Shown: positions 1 through 5,964 of the stretch, one piece after another
How the letters are laid out: the number at the start of each line of letters is the position of its first letter
Numbering within the stretch: position 1 is the stretch's first letter
NCBI GenBank assembly: GCA_003155175.1
Contig: PMFP01000033.1
Location: forward strand, 42,525-70,684
From: Vulcanimicrobiota bacterium
GTDB taxonomy: Bacteria; Vulcanimicrobiota; Vulcanimicrobiia; Vulcanimicrobiales; Vulcanimicrobiaceae
DNA: 28,160 nucleotides
Direction of reading: 5' to 3'
Made by a program: the position numbers and the translations under genes
Notes under the pieces: model-generated
Seen by the model: only the letters and a program-made list of their open reading frames with translations
What the model was told of the DNA's origin: nothing
Databases searched by the model: none

Positions 1-141
1 GAGCCCGGTTTTTCGGGCGACCGCCGCGTCGGGGACGCCCTGCGCCATCTGCTCGAGCAGGTCACCGACCACCCGGAGCGTAACGAGCCCAGCACCCTTC
101 AGGCGCTCCTCGAGCAGTACCTCGAGGGTTGTTCCCGGTGA
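1..141 (+). CDS. C-terminal 46 residues of an unidentified protein (5' truncated)
   Basis: An open frame runs from the first base to a TGA at 139-141. It has the strong third-position GC bias of the neighbouring genes, whereas the other two + frames read poorly as protein. The tail is rich in Leu, Glu and Gln and looks like one or two amphipathic helices (around DALRHLLEQV and LQALLEQYLEG). No family is recognisable from so short a fragment. The tail does not resemble the rsmG (gidB) ending often found before parA. The stop codon lies inside the parS-like sequence at 130-145, and parA starts about 35 bases downstream, so the gene may be the first visible member of the par operon. Confidence 0.5.
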   Translation, partial: EPGFSGDRRVGDALRHLLEQVTDHPERNEPSTLQALLEQYLEGCSR

Positions 142-145
142 AACA
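130..145. promoter_or_regulatory. parS: parS-like ParB binding site
   Basis: The 16-mer TGTTCCCGGTGAAACA matches the widely conserved parS consensus TGTTNCACGTGAAACA except at positions 7 and 8. The right half-site GTGAAACA is perfect, and flanking T and A extend the inverted repeat to TTGTT...AACAA. It sits about 30 bases upstream of parA, the usual neighbourhood for parS. The two central mismatches mean binding is inferred, not certain. Confidence 0.5.
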
Positions 146-175
146 ACTCAGCCTGAACTTCGGAGGCACGCGCCA

Positions 176-967
176 CTGTCGCGCATCATCGCGCTCGTAA
201 ACCAAAAGGGCGGCGTCGGAAAGAGCACCACGGCGGTCAATTTGGGCGCGGCCCTGGCCGTCATGCACAAGCGCGTGCTCGTCGTGGACTGCGATCCCCA
301 AGGAAACACGACCACCGGGTTCGGCATCGAAAAGCACGCGCTCGAACACGACGTCTACGACGTCTTGATGCAAACCGCAGCGATCGACGACGTCATCCAA
401 CCGACCGCGACGGAGTCGCTCTGGATCATCCCCGCGACCATCAATCTCGCCGGCGCTGAGATCGAGCTCGTCTCGGGGCTCTCGCGCGAGACGCGTTTGC
501 GAAACGCTCTGAGGCCGATTGCGAGCCGCTACGATTTCGTGCTCATCGATTGCCCGCCGTCGCTGGGTTTGCTGACCATCAACGCATTGACGGCGGCGGA
601 GGAAATCATCATCCCGGTTCAAGCCGAGTACTACGCTCTCGAAGGGCTCTCGCAGCTCAGCGCGGTGCTCGCGCGCGTGCGCGAAGCGCTCAATCCGTCG
701 CTGCACGTCAGCGGCGTGCTCGTGACGATGTTCGACGGTCGCACGCGACTGGCGGCCGACGTGCTCGAAGAGCTCGCGCGCTATTTTCCCAAAGAGATGT
801 TTAGGACGCAAATCCCCCGGAATATCAGGCTTTCCGAGGCGCCGTCGTTCGGACAACCGGTCATTTTCTTCGACGTGAAGAGCCGGGGCGCGCAGGCCTA
901 TTTGGCGCTGGCGCGCGAGATTCTCGAAGCCGAAAAACTCGCCGCGAACGCGGCGCCGGAGCGCTAG
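176..967 (+). CDS. parA: Chromosome partitioning ATPase ParA (Soj family)
   Basis: A deviant Walker-type ATPase that binds nucleoid DNA as an ATP dimer and positions ParB-parS complexes for chromosome segregation. Visible motifs are KGGVGKST (residues 11-18, with both signature lysines), DCDPQGN (about 38-44) and Walker B with Asp125 in VLIDCPPSLG. A start at the TTG at 242 would delete the Walker A loop, so the true start must lie upstream. The only reasonable codon is CTG at 176, preceded by GGAGG at 162-166 with a 9-base spacer. No ATG, GTG or TTG is available in frame. The product is 263 residues, normal for Soj-type ParA. The parB ATG follows one base after the stop codon. The family assignment is very secure; the CTG start is an inference. 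Confidence 0.95.
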   Translation: MSRIIALVNQKGGVGKSTTAVNLGAALAVMHKRVLVVDCDPQGNTTTGFGIEKHALEHDVYDVLMQTAAIDDVIQPTATESLWIIPATINLAGAEIELVSGLSRETRLRNALRPIASRYDFVLIDCPPSLGLLTINALTAAEEIIIPVQAEYYALEGLSQLSAVLARVREALNPSLHVSGVLVTMFDGRTRLAADVLEELARYFPKEMFRTQIPRNIRLSEAPSFGQPVIFFDVKSRGAQAYLALAREILEAEKLAANAAPER

Positions 968-968
968 G

Positions 969-1847
969 ATGGCCTCGCCGCCGCGCCGCGGTTTGGGCAA
1001 AGGCCTGGGCGCGCTCCTAGGGGGAACGCACGTCGCGACGTCCGCGGCGCCCGACTCGGTGCGCGAAATTCCGGTAGGCAAGATTACGCCGAATCCGTTT
1101 CAGCCGCGTTCGCATTTCGACGAGAAAGCGCTCGACGAACTCAAAGCCTCGATCGCCGAATACGGCGTGCTGGTACCGGTCATCGTGCGCCCCAAGGGCG
1201 ACGGTTTCGAACTGCTCGCCGGCGAGCGGCGCTGGAGGGCGTGCGCGGCGCTCGTCCGCGCGACCATTCCCGCGATCGTCCGCGAGAGCGACGATCGCGA
1301 CTCGCTGGTCGTCGCCATCGTCGAAAATCTCCAGCGCGAGGACCTCAATCCGCTCGAAGAAGCGGCCGGGTTTGCCAACCTGGTCGAAGAGCACGGATTC
1401 ACGCAGGACGAGGTTGCGCGCCACGTCGGCAAGAGCCGGCCGGCGGTCGCCAACGCGCTGCGCCTGCTCGCGTTGCCCGACGCGATCAAGGCGATGCTGG
1501 TGGACGGGCGCCTGAGCGCCGGTCACGGACGGGCGCTGCTGGCGGCTCCCGAGACCCGGCGCGTGGCTCTGGCGGAGCGTGCCGTCGCCGAGGGCCTGCC
1601 GGTCCGGGCGCTCGAGCGGCTCACCGGGGCGGTTAAGTCGCCCGCGGCGCCGCCGGGCGTCTCTCCCGCTCCGCCCCGGCGCGACCTCTCGCCGGAAGAA
1701 GCCGAGTTCGAGTCCCGCCTGCGGGAGCATTACGGCGTGCGCGTCGCGCTGATCCGGGGATCGAAAGGCGGACGGATCGAGTTTCGCTTCGGAAACGACG
1801 GCGAGCTCGTGCGTTTGGGCGATCTGTTGCTGGACGAAGCCGAGTGA
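969..1847 (+). CDS. parB: Chromosome partitioning protein ParB (Spo0J family)
   Basis: A CTP-dependent DNA clamp that loads at parS and spreads, acting with ParA in chromosome segregation and SMC loading. The 292-residue sequence has the family layout. The N-terminal ParB/Srx domain (about 35-125) contains the CTP-binding GERRW motif at 85-89. A helix-turn-helix follows (about 144-165, FTQDEVARHVGKSRPAVANA). Then come a Pro-rich linker (about 218-236) and a C-terminal dimerisation segment ending in a beta-rich stretch. The very N terminus has the usual Arg/Gly-rich ParA-stimulating peptide (RRGLGKGLGALLGG). The gene begins one base after parA, and its TGA overlaps the GTG of the next small gene. 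smc lies at the other end of the window. Confidence 0.96.
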   Translation: MASPPRRGLGKGLGALLGGTHVATSAAPDSVREIPVGKITPNPFQPRSHFDEKALDELKASIAEYGVLVPVIVRPKGDGFELLAGERRWRACAALVRATIPAIVRESDDRDSLVVAIVENLQREDLNPLEEAAGFANLVEEHGFTQDEVARHVGKSRPAVANALRLLALPDAIKAMLVDGRLSAGHGRALLAAPETRRVALAERAVAEGLPVRALERLTGAVKSPAAPPGVSPAPPRRDLSPEEAEFESRLREHYGVRVALIRGSKGGRIEFRFGNDGELVRLGDLLLDEAE

Positions 1848-2023
1848 TTCCGTTCACGCGCGTCGTCGCGATCGTCATGGGCGCCGTCATCTGCTTCGGC
1901 GTGCTGGTGCCGCTCGCGCTCGCTCGCGGTCACGGCGCGCTCGCCGCCGGACTGGGCGCCGTGTTCGTCGCATACGCCATCGCCAACGTGGTGTTGTGGC
2001 GGCGCATGAAATCCAGCCCGTGA
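1844..2023 (+). CDS. Small two-helix membrane protein, function unknown
   Basis: A 59-residue protein starts at GTG 1844, overlapping the parB stop (GTGA), and ends at a TGA that overlaps the preferred thiE start (again GTGA). Both joints suggest translational coupling. The sequence has two hydrophobic stretches (about residues 5-27 and 31-51) separated by a short Arg/His/Gly turn. It ends in a basic tail (WRRMKSSP), which fits a hairpin with the tail in the cytoplasm. The family is not recognised. Small AtpI/AtpZ-like proteins can follow parB in other bacteria, so that is a possible identity, but no diagnostic motif is visible. The precise fit between two coupled genes is the main evidence that it is real. 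Confidence 0.65.
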   Translation: MIPFTRVVAIVMGAVICFGVLVPLALARGHGALAAGLGAVFVAYAIANVVLWRRMKSSP

Positions 2024-2664
2024 CGAACGTTTCGTCGTTGCGTGGAATCTATGCGATCGTCGATCAAGATGCGGGCGCCGATCCGATCGCGATCGCGGAA
2101 GCGGCGCTGCGCGCCGGCGTCGGTATCGTGCAATATCGCGCGAAAAGCGGCGCGGTTCCGGGCGTCGCGCGTGCGTTGCGCGAGCTGACGCGGCGTGCGG
2201 ACGCCGCATTCATCGTGAACGACGATTGGCGCGCCGCGTTGCAGTACGATGCCGACGGCGTGCATTTGGGTCCGGGCGATCCCGGTTTCGACGACGTTCC
2301 CGGCGTGCGGCGCGCGCTGGGCGGACGCATCGTCGGGCTCTCGTGCGGCACGGTCGAGGAAGCGCGAACGGCCGCCGAAGGCGGCGCGGACTATGCCGGC
2401 GTCGGGCCCGTCTTTGCGACGGCTTCGAAGCCGGACGCGGGCGCGCCGCTCGGCCTGGCAGGCCTAGCGGAGATCGCGGCCGCGACGACCCTTCCGGTGG
2501 CGGCGATCGGCGGCATCGGCCTCGCGTCGATCGCCGGCGTTCGCGCGAGCGGCGTCGCGATGGCCGCCGTCATCTCGGCCCTGGCCGGAGCCGCGGATCC
2601 GCGCGCCGCCGCCGCGGAACTCGTCGCGGCGTGGAACGGGCGCGTCGCCGAGGTGCGGCGATGA
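2020..2664 (+). CDS. thiE: Thiamine-phosphate synthase ThiE
   Basis: Joins HMP-pyrophosphate to thiazole phosphate to make thiamine monophosphate in the cytoplasm. It is a TIM barrel with clear family motifs: QYRAKSGA near residue 35, the IVNDDWRAAL...GVHLGPGDP region (about 65-90) and DYAGVGPVFATASKPDAG (about 123-140). The GTG at 2020 is preferred because it overlaps the preceding stop (GTGA) and gives 214 residues, a normal length. A GTG at 1996 would add eight residues and overlap the upstream gene more deeply. The stop overlaps the thiD start (ATGA). No TPP riboswitch is visible, as the gene lies inside a tightly packed operon. Confidence 0.93.
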   Translation: MTNVSSLRGIYAIVDQDAGADPIAIAEAALRAGVGIVQYRAKSGAVPGVARALRELTRRADAAFIVNDDWRAALQYDADGVHLGPGDPGFDDVPGVRRALGGRIVGLSCGTVEEARTAAEGGADYAGVGPVFATASKPDAGAPLGLAGLAEIAAATTLPVAAIGGIGLASIAGVRASGVAMAAVISALAGAADPRAAAAELVAAWNGRVAEVRR

Positions 2665-3428
2665 GCGCCCGGATGGTGGTGTCGATCGGCACGTCGCATC
2701 CGTGGAATACGTCGGGCATCGGCCTGGACATCCGGCTCGGCTCCGACTTCGACGTTCGCGTCGTCACCGCGGTCGCGGCCGTGAGCGCCCAAGACGCGAC
2801 CGGCCTGCACGCGCTTTCGGCCGTTAGTGCGCCGGTCCTCGATGCGGTGCTCGATGCGATTCCGTGGGAACACGCGCGGGCGGTGCGGGTCGGCGTCTTA
2901 GGGTCGCCGGAAAACGTCGAGACCGTCGCGCGGCGCCTCGAGGCCTATCCGGCGATTCCGGCCGTCGTCGATCCCGTCGTCGAGGCGACGATCGGCGCGG
3001 GCGCGCTCGCGGATCCCGCGACGTTTGCCGCGCTGCGCGACCGCCTGTGCGTTCTCCCCAGCGTCGTGCTCACGCCCAACGTGCCCGAGGCCGCGAAATT
3101 GCTCGGCCGGTCGCGGATTGCGCGCGCGGAAATGGTCGATGCGGCCCGGGCGTTGCGCGCGCGGGGTTGCCGGGCCGTCTTGCTCAAAGGCGGACATTTG
3201 GAGGGCCAGGTAGCGGACGCGTTGTCCGGGCCGGACGGAGACGATCTCTTTCTGGACGAGCGCTTGCCGGGAAACATGCGCGGAACCGGCTGCGTGCTCG
3301 CGTTCGCGCTCGCTGCGGAGCTCGCGCGAGGTTTGCCGCTGATTCATGCGGTACAATCCGCACGCTCGTTCGTGCGATCGAAGATCGCGCGGCAGATGAC
3401 CTTCGGCGGGATCAACGTTGCGTACTAG
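2661..3428 (+). CDS. thiD: Hydroxymethylpyrimidine(-phosphate) kinase-like protein, ThiD family
   Basis: A ribokinase-fold protein (255 residues) expected to phosphorylate HMP and HMP-P for thiamine synthesis; the adjacent coupled thiE supports this. The C-terminal half is typical: TPNVPEAAKLL (about 138-148), LLKGGHL (about 173-179) and the GTGC anion-hole motif near 211-214. The N-terminal substrate loop is not typical. Where ThiD proteins usually have DPSGGAGIQADLK, this one reads HPWNTSGIGLDIR, and the usual AQNT reads AQDA. The fold and family are clear, but substrate specificity or activity may differ. The start ATG at 2661 overlaps the thiE stop. Confidence 0.82.
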   Translation: MSARMVVSIGTSHPWNTSGIGLDIRLGSDFDVRVVTAVAAVSAQDATGLHALSAVSAPVLDAVLDAIPWEHARAVRVGVLGSPENVETVARRLEAYPAIPAVVDPVVEATIGAGALADPATFAALRDRLCVLPSVVLTPNVPEAAKLLGRSRIARAEMVDAARALRARGCRAVLLKGGHLEGQVADALSGPDGDDLFLDERLPGNMRGTGCVLAFALAAELARGLPLIHAVQSARSFVRSKIARQMTFGGINVAY

Positions 3429-3437
3429 AAAGAGACG

Positions 3438-4442
3438 ATGAAAGAGCATACTCTGAAAAAAACGCGCGTCATGTTCGGCATGCGTCCGACCGGCGACTTG
3501 CATATCGGTCATCTGCTGGGCGTGCTGGCTCAATGGATCACGTCCGGCGACCAAGACGAGGCGTACTTGGAAATCGCGGACCTGCACGCGTTCACCACCG
3601 GCTTTGCCGATCCGCAGGCAATCCGCGACGCGCGCAACGAGATGGTTGCCGTCTGGCTCGCAGCCGGGGTGGACCCCGCGAAGTCCACGATCTTTCTCCA
3701 GTCCGCCGTGCCGGAAATCGCCGAGCTGCACGCGCTGCTCTCCATGATCGTGCCGGTCTCGTGGCTCGAGCGCGTACCGACGTACAAGAGCCAGATCGAC
3801 GCGCTCGGCCCCGAGATCGCGACGTACGGTTTTCTGGGCTATCCCTTGCTGCAGCTGTGCGACATCGCCGTCGTGCGCGGACAACGCGTTCCGGTCGGAC
3901 GCGATCAGGTCGCGCATCTGGAGATGGGCCGCGAAGTGGTTCGCCGCTTTAACTATCTGTACGGCGACGGGAAAGAGATTCTCGTCGAGCCGCAAGCGGC
4001 GCTCTCCGATTTCCCCGAAGTGCTTGGAACCGACGGCCGCAAGATGAGCAAGTCGTACGGCAACGCCATCCTGATCTCCGACGACGAGGCGACGACCGAG
4101 AAGAAAGTGCGCGGCATGGTCACCGACCCGCTCAAACAGCGGCGTGGCGACCCCGGCCGGCCGGAGGTCTGCCCGCTCTTCGCGCTCTGGAAGTTCGTCG
4201 ATCCGGCGCGACTCGACAGCGTCGCGGCGGGATGCCGCACCGGCGAACTCGGCTGCGTGCAAGACAAGGCGTGGTTCGCCGAGGAGCTCAACGGGTATCT
4301 CAGGCCCGTGCGCGAACGGTTGGCGCTATACCGGAGCGACATGGGCCAGGTCGAACGGATCGTCGCCGAAGGAACGGCGCGAACGCGCGACGTGGCGCGT
4401 GGCGTTCTCGAAGACGTCAGGCGCGCGATGAGGCTTACGTAG
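3438..4442 (+). CDS. trpS: Tryptophanyl-tRNA synthetase
   Basis: A class Ic aminoacyl-tRNA synthetase that charges tRNA-Trp. The 334-residue sequence begins with the family's N-terminal strand and GMRPTGDLHIGH, with HIGH at residues 22-25. It carries an intact KMSKS loop at 202-206 (GTDGRKMSKSYGN). The central region contains the tRNA synthetase GFLGYPLLQLCDI stretch (around 131-143). The ATG at 3438 follows thiD by 9 bases and has an upstream purine-rich GAAAGAGA that can serve as ribosome binding site. The length is normal. There is no regulatory leader, so expression probably comes from the upstream par-thi operon promoter. Confidence 0.96.
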   Translation: MKEHTLKKTRVMFGMRPTGDLHIGHLLGVLAQWITSGDQDEAYLEIADLHAFTTGFADPQAIRDARNEMVAVWLAAGVDPAKSTIFLQSAVPEIAELHALLSMIVPVSWLERVPTYKSQIDALGPEIATYGFLGYPLLQLCDIAVVRGQRVPVGRDQVAHLEMGREVVRRFNYLYGDGKEILVEPQAALSDFPEVLGTDGRKMSKSYGNAILISDDEATTEKKVRGMVTDPLKQRRGDPGRPEVCPLFALWKFVDPARLDSVAAGCRTGELGCVQDKAWFAEELNGYLRPVRERLALYRSDMGQVERIVAEGTARTRDVARGVLEDVRRAMRLT

Positions 4443-4456
4443 ATGAGGCGCAAGAA

Positions 4457-4672
4457 ATGAGCGGAGGCGACACGTCGGATTTCACGCCCGACGGGCTGGT
4501 CATCGAAGGTTTGCGCGAAGGGATTCTTGCCGCGCTGCAGCGCGGCGATCTCGACCCCGAGGACCGCACGCAGCTGGAAGCCGCGCTCAAGAATCTCGAT
4601 TCCGACGCGCCGACGACGCCCGCCCCGCCCCCGGCAAATCCACCGGCGGACCCTCCGGCTAGCGCTCCGTAA
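4457..4672 (+). CDS. Small acidic protein with Pro-rich tail, function unknown
   Basis: This encodes 71 residues. Residues about 12-50 look helical and acidic (VIEGLREGILAALQRGDLDPEDRTQLEAAL). The C-terminal third is a low-complexity Pro/Ala run, predicted disordered. It begins 14 bases after trpS, and its start has weak purine-rich sequence upstream. There is no signal peptide or membrane segment and no recognised family. Its last 14 bases overlap the 3' end of the convergent aminotransferase gene, so the Pro-rich tail is partly constrained by the other strand. Codon bias in the N-terminal part fits a real gene, but expression is unproven. Confidence 0.55.
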   Translation: MSGGDTSDFTPDGLVIEGLREGILAALQRGDLDPEDRTQLEAALKNLDSDAPTTPAPPPANPPADPPASAP

Positions 4673-5858
4673 ACTGCGGTAGCGTCTTCGCGATTCGTTC
4701 CAGCGCGTAGTCGATGTCGTCTAGCGAGGCGGCGTACGAGAAGCGCAGGTAGCCTTTTCCGGCCGCGCCGAACGCCGAGCCGCCCGTGCACGCCACGCCG
4801 GCCTCTTCGAGCATGAATCGCGCCAACGCGCGATCGTCGCGCGCCACCTTGGTCACGTTTGGAAACGCGTAAAACGCGCCTTCCGGGAGCGTGCACGAGA
4901 GGCCGGGTATCGCGTTGAGGCCGGAGACGAGACGGTCCCGTCGCTCGCGGAACGTCGCGTTCATGTGCCGTACCGGCTCGTCCGGACCCGTGAGCGCGGC
5001 GATTCCCGCTCGCTGTACGAACGTGGCGACGCAGCTGAACGTGTTGTTGTTGAAGAGCGTCACGACTTTGGCGAGCTCCTTGGGCGCGATCGCGTAGCCG
5101 AGGCGCCAACCGGTCATGGCGTACGACTTGGAGAAGCCGTCGACGATCACGGTGCGCTCGCGCATGCCCGGCAGTGACGCGATCGAGACGAACTCGCTAT
5201 CGAGATAGAAGTTGCGGCTGTAAATCTCGTCGGCGATGACCAGCACGTCGTTGCGGCGCGCGATGTCGGCGATGCGTTCCAGGTCGCCCGGCGTCAGGAC
5301 GCCGCCGGTCGGATTGTGAGGCGAGTTGATGACGATCGCTTTCGTCTTCGGTCCGACGCGTTGCGCGAGCTCGTCCAGATCCATGCGCCAGTTCCGCTCC
5401 TCGAGCAGCGGAATCGCTTGCACGTCGGCTTGGAGATAGCTGGCCGCAGATGCGTAGGCCGGATAGGCCGGATCGAAGTACACGAACGCGTCGCCCGGGT
5501 TGAGAATCGACGAGAGCAGATTCCAGATGATCGGTTTGGCTCCCGGACCGACGACGACGTTTTCGGGGTCGTAGGCCGGCTCGATGCCGCGAAACTTCGA
5601 CGCGTATTCGGCAATGGTCGCGCGCAGCTCGGGGATTCCGGCCGAAGGCGAGTAGTGCGTGTGGCTGTCGTGCAACGCGTCGATCGCCGCTTGCTTAATG
5701 TGTTCGGGCGTGTCGAAGTCGGGTTCGCCGATCTCCATATGCACGATCCGGCGCCCTTCCGATTCGAGCACGCGCGCGCGCGCCAGCACCTCGAATGCGT
5801 TTTCGGAACCGAGCCGGGAGACGGCGCTTGCGATGCGATCTTCGTTGACGGCGAGCAT
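4659..5858 (-). CDS. PLP-dependent class I/II aminotransferase (aspartate aminotransferase-like)
   Basis: A fold-type I aminotransferase of 399 residues, probably transferring the amino group of aspartate or another amino acid to 2-oxoglutarate. Visible hallmarks are the N-terminal MEIGEPDFDTPEHI, NSPHNPTGG (around 175-183), ADEIYSRN, and the PLP-binding Lys244 in DGFSKSYAMTGWRLGY. The C-terminal Arg in GYLRFSYA would bind the substrate carboxylate. This matches the Asp/Tyr/aromatic aminotransferase subgroup common in Gram-positive and archaeal genomes. Exact specificity cannot be read from sequence. The ATG at 5858 has AAGGGA about 9 bases upstream. Longer upstream extensions in this frame run into unrelated sequence and are not protein-like. 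Confidence 0.92.
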   Translation of the reverse strand: MLAVNEDRIASAVSRLGSENAFEVLARARVLESEGRRIVHMEIGEPDFDTPEHIKQAAIDALHDSHTHYSPSAGIPELRATIAEYASKFRGIEPAYDPENVVVGPGAKPIIWNLLSSILNPGDAFVYFDPAYPAYASAASYLQADVQAIPLLEERNWRMDLDELAQRVGPKTKAIVINSPHNPTGGVLTPGDLERIADIARRNDVLVIADEIYSRNFYLDSEFVSIASLPGMRERTVIVDGFSKSYAMTGWRLGYAIAPKELAKVVTLFNNNTFSCVATFVQRAGIAALTGPDEPVRHMNATFRERRDRLVSGLNAIPGLSCTLPEGAFYAFPNVTKVARDDRALARFMLEEAGVACTGGSAFGAAGKGYLRFSYAASLDDIDYALERIAKTLPQFTER

Positions 5859-5964
5859 CTTGGGGAGTCCCTTTCTTGTGGGGCGAACGCCGGGCACGCG
5901 GTCCCGTTTCTTCGGACGTAGGCGCTCAAGGTGGCGTTTGGCGGGCGGCGAAACGTGGCGCACG
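5859..5964. other. Divergent intergenic spacer
   Basis: This 106-bp gap lies between the divergently transcribed aminotransferase and DUF11-repeat genes, so it must hold promoters for both unless they are read from further away. No convincing -35/-10 pair stands out. An AAGGTGG at about 5928-5934 could be a ribosome binding site but is badly placed for the ATG at 5965. No hairpin or repeat is obvious. Confidence 0.35.

Noticed and set aside
1844..2020. TPP riboswitch upstream of thiE
   Set aside because: The sequence there codes for a membrane protein, and no thi-box pattern is seen; thiE is embedded in an operon.
2898..4262. Open frame of 454 codons on the - strand opposite thiD and trpS
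   Set aside because: The HIGH/KMSKS synthetase and ThiD motifs are on the + strand; the antisense product is an Arg/Glu/His-rich shadow.
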